In this document: piece after piece, positions 44,422 to 53,653 of the stretch | Layout of the letters: every line of letters starts with the position of its first letter | How positions within the stretch are numbered: position 1 is the stretch's first letter | Source: Thiobacillus sp. 0-1251 | GTDB taxonomy: Bacteria; Pseudomonadota; Gammaproteobacteria; Burkholderiales; Thiobacillaceae | Assembly: GCA_001899305.1 (NCBI GenBank) | Contig: MKWL01000019.1 | Location: 124,001-188,000, forward strand | DNA length: 64,000 nucleotides | Direction: 5' to 3' | Notes under the pieces: model-generated | What the model was told of the DNA's origin: nothing | Database searches by the model: none | The model's input: only the letters and a program-made list of their open reading frames with translations | Translations under genes and position numbers: made by a program

Positions 44422-47400
44422 TTATGCCGTCCCGCTCTGCTTCCGCATCCGCAGCCCCCACCATGCCAGGAGAGGAAGCAGGGTGAGCGTGAACAGCGTG
44501 GCGCTGATCACACCGCCGACAATGACCACGGCGAAGGGGCGCTGCGTTTCGGAACCGATAGCATGGGAGAGCGCAGCCGGCAACAGGCCGAGCCCGGCCA
44601 TGAGCGCAGTCATGAGGATGGGCCGCAAGCGTGAGACCGCGCCCTCGGTGACGGCCCGCAACAGGCTGGCGCCGTTGTCCACCAGTCGCACCACTTCCTC
44701 GAGCAGGATCACCCCGTTCTGCACGGAAATCCCTGCTACCGCAATGAAGCCGACCGCGGCCGAGATGGAAAGATGCAGGCCGGCCAAGCCGAGGGCGAAG
44801 AAGCCGCCGGTGATGTTGAATGGCAGCATGGCGAGGATCAGGCCGGCCAGCCGCATGGAGCGGAAGGCCCAGAAGAGCAGGGCAAAGATGCCCAGCAGCG
44901 AGGCCGGCACGATGACCGCGAGGCGCTTCATGGCGCGTTGCTGGTTCTCGAACTGGCCACCCCAGACGATGCGGTAGCCGGGCGGCAGTTGTACCTCCTT
45001 GGCCACCTTGGCCATGGCCTCGGCGACGAAACTGCCCTGATCGCGACCCAGCAGGTTGGCCTTGACCGCGACGTTTCGCCCTCCAGCCTCGCGGGAGATC
45101 CGCGAGGCGCCTTCGCGCACTTCCACCGTGGCGACATCGGCGATGCGTACGGTGCCGGCACTGTTGGGCAGCGCGATGGGAACTGCGCCGACGTCTTCCA
45201 CTGAACTGCGATAGGGCTTGGCGAAGCGGAGCGTCATATCGAAACGGCGTTCGCCTTCGTAGAATCCGCCGACGGTGCTGCCACCCAGTGCCGTCTGTAC
45301 CGCATTGTCGAGATCGGCCATGGACAAACCGAGGCGCGCCAGCTTGATATGATCGGGCAGCACCACCACCTCGGGCTGGCCACCGGGCAGGATGGCCGCG
45401 ACGTCGCGGCTGCCCCGGATGCCGCGCAGGATGGACGCAATCTGTTCGGCCTTGTCCTGCAGGATATCGAGATCGGGACCGAAGACCTTGACGGCGATCT
45501 CGCCCTTGACGCCGGACAAGGCTTCCTCGACGTTGTCCTGGATGACCTGGGAGAAATTGGTAGGCAGGCCCGGCAGAACCGCGAGCTTTTTCTCCATGTC
45601 GGCCACCAGCGCATCCTTGGTGGGGAAACGCCAGGTGTCGCGCGGCTGCAGGTCGGCGAGGATCTCCATGTTGTTCGGGCCCTTGGGGTCGGTGCCGTCA
45701 TCGGGGCGTCCTACCTGGGAAACGACCATCTTCACTTCCGGATAGCTGCGCAGCGTGGTGCGCACCACCCGTTCCACGTCCTTGGTGTGTTCGAGCGACG
45801 AGCCTGGCGGCAAGGTGATGGTCAGCCACAGGTTGCCTTCGTCCAACTGGGGAAGGAATTCGCTGCCGAGCATCGGCGCCAGGGCGAAGGCCAGGGCGAC
45901 GATGGCGCCGGCGATGCCGAATGTGAGGCGCGGGTGGCGACGAATGCGGCTGAGCAGGCGGCGGTAGGCGCGTTGCAGGCGGACCAGCCAGTCGATATGT
46001 TTTTCCGCCAGGTCGCGCCAACTGAGCACGACCGACAACAGGGCGGGAACCAGCGTGAGAGTGAGCAGCACGGCGCCCAGCAGGGAAAATGACAGGATCA
46101 TGGCCACTGGCGAGAAGATCCGGCCCTCCACCCGCTGGAAGGTGAAGATGGGAAGGAAGGCCAGGATGATGATGGCCTTGGAGAACAGGATGGGCTTGGC
46201 CAGATCCGCAGTGACCCAGCGCAAGGCTTCGAAACGGCGGCCGATCGGCGATTCGGTGGCGGCATCCACATGATGCAGCGCGAGACGGACCATGAGGGCT
46301 TCCACCAGCACGACGGCACTGTCGATGATGATGCCGAAATCCACGGTGCCCAGCGATATGAGGTTGGCCGGCACTCCCTTCAGGTCCATGAGGGTGAAGG
46401 CGAAAAGCAGGGTCAGCGGGATGATCGCAGCCACCACCAGGGCGGCGCGCCATTCGCGCAGGAAAATCACCAGCACCGATACCACCAGCAGGGCGCCGGT
46501 CAGCAGGTTTTCGCTGACGGTATGAACGGTATGGTGAACCAGGTCGGTGCGCTGATAGATGGGTTTGATGCTGACGCCCTTGGGCAGTTGCCCGTGGTTG
46601 AGTTCGTCGACCCGCCCCAGCAGGTCGGCCACCACCTTCGAGGGATCGCTCCCCTTGGTCATGAGCGCGATGCCTTCGACCACCGAATCCTGATCGTTGT
46701 GGGCGACGATGCCGGAGAGCGGGCGGTCGCCGACTTCGACCGTCGCGATGTCGCCAACCGTCACGGTTTTGCCGTTCCGGGCGCTGACGACCACGGCGCG
46801 GATGTCCTCGATTCGGGAGAAGAGGCCGATCGCGCGAACGACCAGGGTCTCGTCGCCCCGGTTCATGATGCCGCCGGACGCATTCTGGTTGCCATTGGAG
46901 AGCGCCTGCGAAACCTGGTCCAGGCTGACGCCGTAGCGGGCCATGGCGTCGGGGTCGAGGCGTACCTGATATTCCTTGATCGCGCCGCCGAAGCTGTTGA
47001 CGTCGGCAACGCCGGATACCCGGCGCAGGGCCGGGCGTACCACCCAGTCCTGCAGTGCCCGCACCTCGCGGGCCGGCATGCCGGGCGGCGCCTGCAACAC
47101 GTAGCGGTAGATCTCGCCGACCGCGGTCGACAGCGGCGCCAGTTGCGGCTGGACGCCGGGCGGCAGGCTGACGTTCTGCAGCTTTTCCAGCACCTGGTTG
47201 CGTGCGAAATAGTCATGGGTGCCGTCGTCGAAGGTCAGGGTCACCACCGACAGGCCGGTGATCGACACCGAGCGCACCTGGGTTGCTCGCGGTACGCCGC
47301 TCATTTCCCGTTCGATGGGAATGCTGAGGATGCGCTCGACATCTTCCGGCGACTGTCCCGGGTACTGGGTCACCACCTGAACCTGCACGTCCTGGACGTC

Positions 47401-47520
47401 GGGGAAGGCCTCCACCGGCAGATTCTGCAGGGCGCGCACGCCGACCACCGCGAGCGCAACCGCCATCACCAGGATGAAGAGCCGCTGGCGGATGACGAAA
47501 ATCGAAAGGCGGCCGAACAC
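44422..47520 (-). CDS. Heavy-metal efflux RND transporter (CzcA/CusA family)
   Basis: An inner-membrane RND pump of about 1032 residues with the 12-helix, two-porter-domain layout. In helix 4 the motif TVDFGIIIDSAVVLVEALM carries Asp, Asp and Glu in the positions used by the CzcA/HME group for proton and metal coupling; this favours divalent cations (Co, Zn, Cd or Ni) over Cu/Ag. The GTG at 47520 is chosen because GGGAGA lies 6 bases upstream and the protein then starts with the usual FGRLSIFVIRQR. An alternative start at 47550 overlaps the adaptor gene. It is the last gene of a CBA-type operon. Confidence 0.92.
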   Translation of the reverse strand: MFGRLSIFVIRQRLFILVMAVALAVVGVRALQNLPVEAFPDVQDVQVQVVTQYPGQSPEDVERILSIPIEREMSGVPRATQVRSVSITGLSVVTLTFDDGTHDYFARNQVLEKLQNVSLPPGVQPQLAPLSTAVGEIYRYVLQAPPGMPAREVRALQDWVVRPALRRVSGVADVNSFGGAIKEYQVRLDPDAMARYGVSLDQVSQALSNGNQNASGGIMNRGDETLVVRAIGLFSRIEDIRAVVVSARNGKTVTVGDIATVEVGDRPLSGIVAHNDQDSVVEGIALMTKGSDPSKVVADLLGRVDELNHGQLPKGVSIKPIYQRTDLVHHTVHTVSENLLTGALLVVSVLVIFLREWRAALVVAAIIPLTLLFAFTLMDLKGVPANLISLGTVDFGIIIDSAVVLVEALMVRLALHHVDAATESPIGRRFEALRWVTADLAKPILFSKAIIILAFLPIFTFQRVEGRIFSPVAMILSFSLLGAVLLTLTLVPALLSVVLSWRDLAEKHIDWLVRLQRAYRRLLSRIRRHPRLTFGIAGAIVALAFALAPMLGSEFLPQLDEGNLWLTITLPPGSSLEHTKDVERVVRTTLRSYPEVKMVVSQVGRPDDGTDPKGPNNMEILADLQPRDTWRFPTKDALVADMEKKLAVLPGLPTNFSQVIQDNVEEALSGVKGEIAVKVFGPDLDILQDKAEQIASILRGIRGSRDVAAILPGGQPEVVVLPDHIKLARLGLSMADLDNAVQTALGGSTVGGFYEGERRFDMTLRFAKPYRSSVEDVGAVPIALPNSAGTVRIADVATVEVREGASRISREAGGRNVAVKANLLGRDQGSFVAEAMAKVAKEVQLPPGYRIVWGGQFENQQRAMKRLAVIVPASLLGIFALLFWAFRSMRLAGLILAMLPFNITGGFFALGLAGLHLSISAAVGFIAVAGISVQNGVILLEEVVRLVDNGASLLRAVTEGAVSRLRPILMTALMAGLGLLPAALSHAIGSETQRPFAVVIVGGVISATLFTLTLLPLLAWWGLRMRKQSGTA

Positions 47521-47521
47521 C

Positions 47522-48709
47522 TTATTCTCCCTGCGCCAGTTCGGACGCAAGCAGCAGCGCGCCTCGTACTACGATCTGGTCGCCGGGCTTGATGCCGGAG
47601 TCCGGCGTCAGGTAGGCAAACTCGGCATCCTGGCGGGCAACACTCACCCGGCGGCGTTCGAATTCGCGCGGGCTGATCTGGACAAAAAGCCGCGTCGTCA
47701 GGCCGTCCGTCAGCAAGGCGCCGACGGGCACGCGGATGACCGTGGCGGCCTTCGGCTGGCTGATGGTGGCGCGGGCAAACATTTCCGGCTTGAGCCGGCC
47801 GTCGGCGTTGTCGACCAGCGCCCGTACCGGAATGCGCCGGGTGGCCGGATCGACCATGGCGCCCACCTGTTCGATGCGGGCGGAAAAGCGCTCGCCAGGA
47901 AAAGCCTCGACGGCGAAATTCACCGCCGCCCCCGGCTTGGCCAAGTCAGCGGCTTGTTCCGGCAGATCGATATTGAGCCAGAGGTGGCGCAAGTCGGACA
48001 GGATGAACAGCGGCGTGGTCGCATCCGGGCGTACCTCCGTACCCGGATTCGCCTGGCGGTCGACGACGACGCCGCCGAGGGGCGCGCGCAGGATCAGGCG
48101 CTGACCCTCGATGCGGCTGCTTGGCGGGGCGAGATTGGCGAGCCGCAAGCGGGCACGATCGGCCTCGGCGTCGGCGGCGCGGGCATCGGCCTGGGCGGCT
48201 TCCAGATCGCGGCGCGCCAGCGCTTCGCCCTCGAACAGGGTCTGTGCCCGCGCCAACGCCTTTTTCTTCAGCGAGGCGTCGGCTTGCGCCTTGCGCAGGT
48301 CTGCGACGGCCTGGCCGAAATCCGGCGCGTCGAGGATTGCCAGCGGCGCGCCGGGGATGACCGTATCGCCGGGGGCCGCTTTCAGGGCAAGGATGCGCCC
48401 GGCGAGCGGCGGAAAGATCCGCGCCGTTCGGTCTTCGGCCAGGGCCAGGCGGGCGTTCATCGGGTCGCTGGCGGGCAGCGGTGCCAAACTGACCGCTTCC
48501 AGTTTGAGAAAAGCCAGCTGTGTAGCATCCTGCGGCAGAATCACCCGATTGGCGGGCGCCCTGGGCTTGTCCTTCTCTTGTGGAGGGGGCGCGGCATGTT
48601 CGACACGCCAAGTGGCGAGCCCTCCGATGCCGAGGAGGGTGGCGAGGACGAGCGGGGCGAGGCGCTTGCTGCGGGCGCGAGCGCGCTGGCCGGAAGAAAG
48701 TCGGGTCAT
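47522..48709 (-). CDS. RND efflux periplasmic adaptor (CzcB-like)
   Basis: A 395-residue membrane fusion protein. An N-terminal membrane anchor (LAPLVLATLLGIGGLATWRV) is followed by a lipoyl/barrel-sandwich region split by a helical hairpin (about 165-215, KAQADASLKKKALARAQTLFEG), a beta-barrel and a membrane-proximal domain. It links the inner-membrane pump to the outer-membrane channel. It overlaps the channel gene by four bases (ATGA) and ends two bases before the pump start. No Met/His metal-binding tail is obvious, so metal specificity is unclear. Confidence 0.9.
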   Translation of the reverse strand: MTRLSSGQRARARSKRLAPLVLATLLGIGGLATWRVEHAAPPPQEKDKPRAPANRVILPQDATQLAFLKLEAVSLAPLPASDPMNARLALAEDRTARIFPPLAGRILALKAAPGDTVIPGAPLAILDAPDFGQAVADLRKAQADASLKKKALARAQTLFEGEALARRDLEAAQADARAADAEADRARLRLANLAPPSSRIEGQRLILRAPLGGVVVDRQANPGTEVRPDATTPLFILSDLRHLWLNIDLPEQAADLAKPGAAVNFAVEAFPGERFSARIEQVGAMVDPATRRIPVRALVDNADGRLKPEMFARATISQPKAATVIRVPVGALLTDGLTTRLFVQISPREFERRRVSVARQDAEFAYLTPDSGIKPGDQIVVRGALLLASELAQGE

Positions 48710-49956
48710 GGCAGTTCCTGGAGATTCGTTGCGGCGGCCCAGGCGGCACGGGCCTTGGCCGCGTCGTCAAGCGCATTGACGGTGTCGGTTTCGACGGCGT
48801 AGAGACTGCGTCGGGCATCAATGACGTCGAGGGTCGAGGCGGCGCCCTGGCTGAAGGCGAACTGGACGGCGGCGCTGGCCTTGCGGGCCGCCGGCAGGGC
48901 TTCGTCGCGCAGGCGGCGGGCGCGCTCGCTCAGGCGCTCGGCTTCGATGGTGGACTGGCTGAAGCCGGCGGCGGCCATGGCCTCGACGCGTTCCAGCTCA
49001 TCCTGTGCCGAATCGCGCGCGACATAGGCCTGGCGGATTTCGCCGCGAAAATCGTAACCGGTGAACAGGGGAACGCTGACGCCGACCCCGACTAGGTTGC
49101 TGCCGGGATCCTGGTTGTTACGTTCGAACTGGGCGCCGACAGTGACATCCCGCACCTGCTGGGACCTGGCCAGATCAATGGCCTTTTCCCCCGCCTCCAG
49201 GCGGTGACGGGCGGCGATGACATCCGGGCGCGCGTCCAGATTGGGCTGCACGGAGGGCAGGGGCGCGAGCCGGGGCCAGGGATCCGCTGTAGCGAGGCGG
49301 GCAGCGTCGGATTCCATCGCCAGCAGTTGGGCGAGGGCGAGCTGTGCGCGCTGGTGGTCGACCTCGGCCTGGCTGGCGTCGCTGTCGGCGCGCAGGGTGT
49401 CGGTGCGGATGCGCTCGACATCGGACGGTGCGAGGTCGCCGGCCTTCAGCCGCAATTCGGCCTTGCTCAGTACCTGATGAGCAAGGCGGGCCGATTCCAT
49501 GCTCAGGCGGGTCTTGTCCTCGGCCGCTTTGAGATCGAAGTAGGCCTGGCGGGCCAGCATGCGCTGCTGGCGCAGGCTGTCGGATGCGTCGGAGCGGCTG
49601 GCTTCGAGCAGGGCGTCTGCCACGCCGAGACGCAGTTCCCGCTTGCCGCCGCGCTCGATCGGCTGGTCGATGCGCAGGATGGTGTCCAGGTACGCGTTGT
49701 TGTCGGGGTGCTTGGCGTTGATTCCGCTGGTGTTCAGGGAGAGGGTCGGGTTGGGGCGGCCGGCCGCCATTGCGACGCCCGCCTCGGCAGCCGTCGCCGC
49801 GCGCCGGGAAGCGATCAGGGCGCGGTTGTGTTCCACGAGCAATTGCTCGACGTCGGCGAGATGCAGCTGGCCGAGCTTCGTGAGCTCGGCTGCAGCCGCC
49901 GGGCCGGTCAGGCAGGCGGCCAGCAAGATGTAGGTGAGGAAGGGTTTCGTTCGCAT
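48706..49956 (-). CDS. TolC-family outer-membrane efflux channel (CzcC-like)
   Basis: A 416-residue protein with a signal peptide (PFLTYILLAACLTGPAAAAEL) and two internally related helical halves typical of TolC/CzcC proteins, including a repeated long Ala/Arg/Leu-rich helix pattern and GVGVSVPLFTGYDFRGEI before the second outer-membrane strand region. The ATG at 49956 (MRTKPFL) gives a proper signal peptide; 42 upstream codons are ignored. It is the first gene of the pump operon, with a 166 bp gap to the histidine kinase. Confidence 0.9.
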   Translation of the reverse strand: MRTKPFLTYILLAACLTGPAAAAELTKLGQLHLADVEQLLVEHNRALIASRRAATAAEAGVAMAAGRPNPTLSLNTSGINAKHPDNNAYLDTILRIDQPIERGGKRELRLGVADALLEASRSDASDSLRQQRMLARQAYFDLKAAEDKTRLSMESARLAHQVLSKAELRLKAGDLAPSDVERIRTDTLRADSDASQAEVDHQRAQLALAQLLAMESDAARLATADPWPRLAPLPSVQPNLDARPDVIAARHRLEAGEKAIDLARSQQVRDVTVGAQFERNNQDPGSNLVGVGVSVPLFTGYDFRGEIRQAYVARDSAQDELERVEAMAAAGFSQSTIEAERLSERARRLRDEALPAARKASAAVQFAFSQGAASTLDVIDARRSLYAVETDTVNALDDAAKARAAWAAATNLQELP

Positions 49957-50122
49957 GGGGGGCACGATAGGGGACGCCACCTTTCGCGACCCTGACAGGG
50001 CAAGGCGCGTGAATGCCTGGTAGATGGAAATGCGTCGGGCATGCCGAATGCGCGAACCAAACCACCGCATGGCACACGCCATGGGAATGGTTAGGTCGCC
50101 CCGCGTGTTGGGTGGGTGCGAA

Positions 50123-51505
50123 TCAGAGGCGGGGCAGGAAACTTACCCGGATGCGCGCGCCGCCACCGGGGCCAGCGTCCGTAATATGGACGCTGGCATC
50201 ATGTCGGTCCGCCACTTCCTTGACGATGGCGAGGCCGAGGCCGGTGCCCGAGCCGGGGGATCCCGCGGCCCGATAAAAACGGTCGAAGATGCGCTGGTGC
50301 TCGGCTTCCGGGATGCCGGGACCGTTGTCCTCGACTTCGATGAAAGGGCGGCCGTCCTCGCCGGTGCCGCTACGGGCGGTGACCTGCCCGCCCGGCGGGG
50401 TGTACTTCAGGGCGTTGTCGATCAGGTTCGCCAGCAATTCCCGCAGCAGCCATTCGGCACCGTCGATTACCGCCGACTCCGGTTCGAAGCCGAGATCGAT
50501 GTCGCGGGCCAGTGCCCGGTCGTACCAGACCGAAGCGTTTTCCTGCAGCAAATGGGCGAGGTCCACCGGACGCCGCTCGTGGGCGATGTCGGCCTCCGGC
50601 CCCGAGCGTGCGAGGGCCAGGAGCTGGTGTACAAGGTGACTGAGGCGCTGGGTGGCATCGCGCAAGTTCACCACCCGGTGACGATATTCCCGGGGAAGCT
50701 CCGCCGCCGTCAGTTCCAGTTGGGTCTGCAAAGCCGCGAGCGGGGTCTTGAGCTGATGGGCGGCATTGGCGAGAAAGGACTGTTGCGCCATCGCCGCCGC
50801 CTGCAGGTCGTCGATCAGTGTCGACATGGCATTGACCAGGGGTTCGATCTCGCCCGGTACGTCTCCTTTGGGTAGCGGGCTGAGATCGTGCGGGGAACGG
50901 CGGCCGATTTCTTCGCTGAGATGGGCCAGCGGCGCCACGCCGCTGCGTACGCCGATATAGACCAGGCCCAGGGTGGCGAGGATGAGGAGAACATTGGGGA
51001 CGATCATGGCAGCCAGGATCTTCGAGCCGATGCGTTTGCGTTTTTGGGTGGTTTCGGCGACGACGATGGTGACCGGACCTCTGGAGGTTTCGAGCAGATA
51101 GCTTGCCTTGCGTACTGTCTTGCCTCCCAGGCTGTCGTCCGACAGGGCCGGCAGAGCACCTGGCATCGTTGGCCCGGGCTGGAGATTGGCATCGCCGGCC
51201 AGCAGCTGTCCGGCCGGTCCGAGCACCGCGAGGAACTCCAAGTCCTTACCGTTACTGCGCAGGACCGCCTCGGCGGCTGGGGGGAGATCCACTGCGACGG
51301 TGGCCCCCTGGACATGAACCCGGCCAGCCAGGGCGACCGCATCGTCGGCGAGGGCGTGGTCGTAGGCTTCGTTGGCCGGATCGAAGGCAATGTGATAGTC
51401 GGCGGCGAGGCTGATCACGAGCAGCGCTGCCAGCGGTGCCAGCAGGAAGACGAGCAGTCGCCTGCGCAGGGTCTGCCGTGGCCGTTCAGGCCAGTAGGAT
51501 TTCAT
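50123..51505 (-). CDS. Sensor histidine kinase (TctE/QseC type)
   Basis: A 460-residue kinase. Two transmembrane helices (about 15-35 and 163-188) flank a periplasmic sensor of about 125 residues. A HAMP-like linker leads to the phosphoacceptor His250 (NAAHQLKTPLAAL), and the ATP-binding domain has NALKYTPPGG, DNGPGIP and GTGLGLAI. It overlaps the response regulator by 20 bases. The signal is unknown; a heavy metal or envelope stress is suggested by the adjacent CBA pump and acyl-modifying genes. Confidence 0.93.
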   Translation of the reverse strand: MKSYWPERPRQTLRRRLLVFLLAPLAALLVISLAADYHIAFDPANEAYDHALADDAVALAGRVHVQGATVAVDLPPAAEAVLRSNGKDLEFLAVLGPAGQLLAGDANLQPGPTMPGALPALSDDSLGGKTVRKASYLLETSRGPVTIVVAETTQKRKRIGSKILAAMIVPNVLLILATLGLVYIGVRSGVAPLAHLSEEIGRRSPHDLSPLPKGDVPGEIEPLVNAMSTLIDDLQAAAMAQQSFLANAAHQLKTPLAALQTQLELTAAELPREYRHRVVNLRDATQRLSHLVHQLLALARSGPEADIAHERRPVDLAHLLQENASVWYDRALARDIDLGFEPESAVIDGAEWLLRELLANLIDNALKYTPPGGQVTARSGTGEDGRPFIEVEDNGPGIPEAEHQRIFDRFYRAAGSPGSGTGLGLAIVKEVADRHDASVHITDAGPGGGARIRVSFLPRL

Positions 51506-52160
51506 CTAGGCGGTAGCCGATGCCGCGGATGGTGCGGATTTCCACGCCACATCCCTGCAGCTTGGTGCGCAGGCGGGAGATGTAGATTTCGACGGCATTG
51601 GTGGTCAGCTCCTTGTCCCATTCGCTCAGGCTTTCCACCGTCTTCTGCTTGTCGACGACATTCGGAGTGGCGAGCATGAGTTGCTGCAGGATTTCCCACT
51701 CGCGGCCGGTGAGTTCGAGCGGGGCGCCGCGTGAACTGGCGGTTCTGCGCGCCAGATCGAGGCGGAGCGAACCCGCGCTCAGTTCGGAGGTGGTGGCCGA
51801 GCGGCTGCGGCGGATCAGTGCGCGCAGCCGGGCCAGCAGCTCGGGCAGGTGGAAGGGTTTGACCATGTAATCGTCGGCGCCGAGGTCGAGTCCGATCACC
51901 CGGTCATCCAGCCCGTCGCGGGCCGTAAGAATGAGGATGGGCACTTCGATGGCGCGACGCCGCAGCCGGCGGATCAGTTCATGGCCATCCATGCGCGGCA
52001 GGCCGATATCGACGATAGCCAGATCGTAATGGGTGAGCGCGAGTGCGGATTCGGCCGGTTCGGCCGCCGCCGTGTGGTCCACCGCGAACCCTGCTTTTTC
52101 CAGGCCTTCGCGGATACCGTCGGCCACCATCGGATCATCTTCAACCAGCAGGATGCGCAT
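51486..52160 (-). CDS. OmpR/PhoB-family response regulator
   Basis: A 224-residue regulator. The receiver domain (1-120) has acidic residues in VEDDP, the phosphoacceptor Asp51 (IVDIGLPRMDG) and the switch Lys in MVKPFH. A winged-helix DNA-binding domain follows (about 130-220, LTGREWEILQQLM and TIRGIGYRL). The ATG at 52160 is chosen as the receiver start. It lies two bases after the ketosynthase stop, so it is probably transcribed with the acyl-modifying genes upstream, and it overlaps the kinase downstream. Confidence 0.95.
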   Translation of the reverse strand: MRILLVEDDPMVADGIREGLEKAGFAVDHTAAAEPAESALALTHYDLAIVDIGLPRMDGHELIRRLRRRAIEVPILILTARDGLDDRVIGLDLGADDYMVKPFHLPELLARLRALIRRSRSATTSELSAGSLRLDLARRTASSRGAPLELTGREWEILQQLMLATPNVVDKQKTVESLSEWDKELTTNAVEIYISRLRTKLQGCGVEIRTIRGIGYRLDEILLA

Positions 52161-52162
52161 GT

Positions 52163-53392
52163 TCAGTCGTTGGCTGGGTACTGTCGAACGGCCAGGGAAA
52201 CATTGCTTCCACCGAAGGCAAAAGTATTGGATAACGCCGCAAGCACCGGGCCGCGGCGCGCCGTTCCAGAGATAAGATCGATCCCTTCCACGTCGGTTTC
52301 CTCCAGATGCGCGGTGGGAGGGCATTCGCCATGCGCCAGAGCAAGCACGGTGATGACAAGCTCCAGCGCGCCCGCCGCACCCAGGGCATGTCCGTGGACT
52401 GCCTTGGTGGATGAGACCGCAGGGGCTTTCTGCAGGTCGCCAAAGGTGTTGCGGATGGCGGCGGCCTCCATGGCATCACCCACCGAGGTGGCCGTGGCAT
52501 GGGCGTTGATGTAACCGATGTCACCCGCCATCAGGCCGGCGTCCTGCAGGGTAAGCTCCATCGCCCGTTGCTGGCCGGCGGGATCCGGACGTGCATAGTG
52601 GCTGGCATCGCCGGCGTTGCCGTACCCGCACAATTCGGCATGGATGCGGGCGCCGCGACGACGGGCAGTGCTTTCCCGTTCGAGCACGAGGGCAGCCGCC
52701 CCTTCCCCGAGGACGAGGCCGCTGCGCCTGCGGTCAAATGGGCGGCAGCTTTGCTCGGGGGACAACTTGTCCGCCTTGGCAAGGACGCGCAAGGCATCCC
52801 AGGCCTGCAACTGGCCGGCAACCAGCGGCGCCTCCGAGCCGCCGACGACGATGCGTTCGGCCCGACCCCAACGTAGGGCCAGCATGGCTTCACCGATCGC
52901 AGCGGCGGCTGAGGCACAGGCTTGCGATACCGACAACTGCGGACCGCGGAGCCCATGGTCGAGCGCGATCTGGGCCACCGCCGCATTCTGCATCGCCAGC
53001 AGGATGGTCAACGGGCGCGCCCGCTGGCCGGAATGCAGGCGGCCATAACTGTCCTCGACGGTGGCGGCACTGCCGACGCCGGTTCCCCAGTAGACGCCGG
53101 TTGAGGCGCTTTCGGCTGCGGGAACGTTTTCCAGACCGGCGTCAGCCATAGCCTCGCGTACAGCTAGGGTGGCCAGGCCGACATGGCGATCGACGTGGGC
53201 GGGCAACTGGTGCATGCCCACCGGCCCCAGGTTGCCAGGCACCGGCGCAGCGGCCCAGATGCCTGCTTCCGGCGGCCAGAGGCGGATGCCGGAACGCCCG
53301 GCGAGCGATCCGGCAAACAGGGCCTTGGCGCCCAGTCCCAGAGCCGATACGGCGCCAAGGCCGGTGATGACCACCCGATCGTGCAGGCTCAT
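52163..53392 (-). CDS. Beta-ketoacyl-ACP synthase (FabF-like)
   Basis: A 409-residue thiolase-fold condensing enzyme. The catalytic triad is visible as Cys159 (SVSQACASA), His298 (NAHATATSVGD) and His333 (STKAVHGHALGAAGALE), so it should be active. It overlaps the ACP gene by four bases (ATGA). It is distant from the housekeeping fab cluster and sits with a dedicated carrier protein and a hydrolase, immediately ahead of a two-component system. It would extend an acyl chain on that carrier. The product is unknown. Confidence 0.9.
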   Translation of the reverse strand: MSLHDRVVITGLGAVSALGLGAKALFAGSLAGRSGIRLWPPEAGIWAAAPVPGNLGPVGMHQLPAHVDRHVGLATLAVREAMADAGLENVPAAESASTGVYWGTGVGSAATVEDSYGRLHSGQRARPLTILLAMQNAAVAQIALDHGLRGPQLSVSQACASAAAAIGEAMLALRWGRAERIVVGGSEAPLVAGQLQAWDALRVLAKADKLSPEQSCRPFDRRRSGLVLGEGAAALVLERESTARRRGARIHAELCGYGNAGDASHYARPDPAGQQRAMELTLQDAGLMAGDIGYINAHATATSVGDAMEAAAIRNTFGDLQKAPAVSSTKAVHGHALGAAGALELVITVLALAHGECPPTAHLEETDVEGIDLISGTARRGPVLAALSNTFAFGGSNVSLAVRQYPAND

Positions 53393-53631
53393 GCGGCAGC
53401 CATTGTGCGGAGCCGGTCGACCAGGTTGGCGATATCGGTGAGGGTCTGGACTTTCTCGGCGTCCTCGTTGTCGACGCGGATGGCGAATACTTCCTCGATG
53501 CGGAAAATGAATTCCAGCAACCCCAGGGAGTCGATGCCGAGATCCTTGATCGAGGCGTCCTCTTTGATTTTCTCCGGGTCGCACTGAAATTCCTTGATCG
53601 CGATATCGGCCAGGGTTTGGCGAGTGTCCAT
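53389..53631 (-). CDS. Acyl carrier protein, dedicated
   Basis: An 80-residue carrier protein with the phosphopantetheine Ser35 in KDLGIDSLGLLEF and the acidic helix III of ACPs (VDNEDAEKVQTLTD). The ATG at 53631 is preceded by AAGGAAATC. It lies 22 bp after the hydrolase gene and overlaps the ketosynthase. It probably carries the acyl chain for that ketosynthase. A separate housekeeping acpP would be expected elsewhere in the genome. Confidence 0.92.
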   Translation of the reverse strand: MDTRQTLADIAIKEFQCDPEKIKEDASIKDLGIDSLGLLEFIFRIEEVFAIRVDNEDAEKVQTLTDIANLVDRLRTMAAA

Positions 53632-53653
53632 GATGATTTCCTTGGTAGTGGTG

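Noticed and set aside
46270-47592. Plus-strand 440-codon frame over the RND pump gene
   Set aside because: It is antisense to the RND transporter, with biased composition and no motif.
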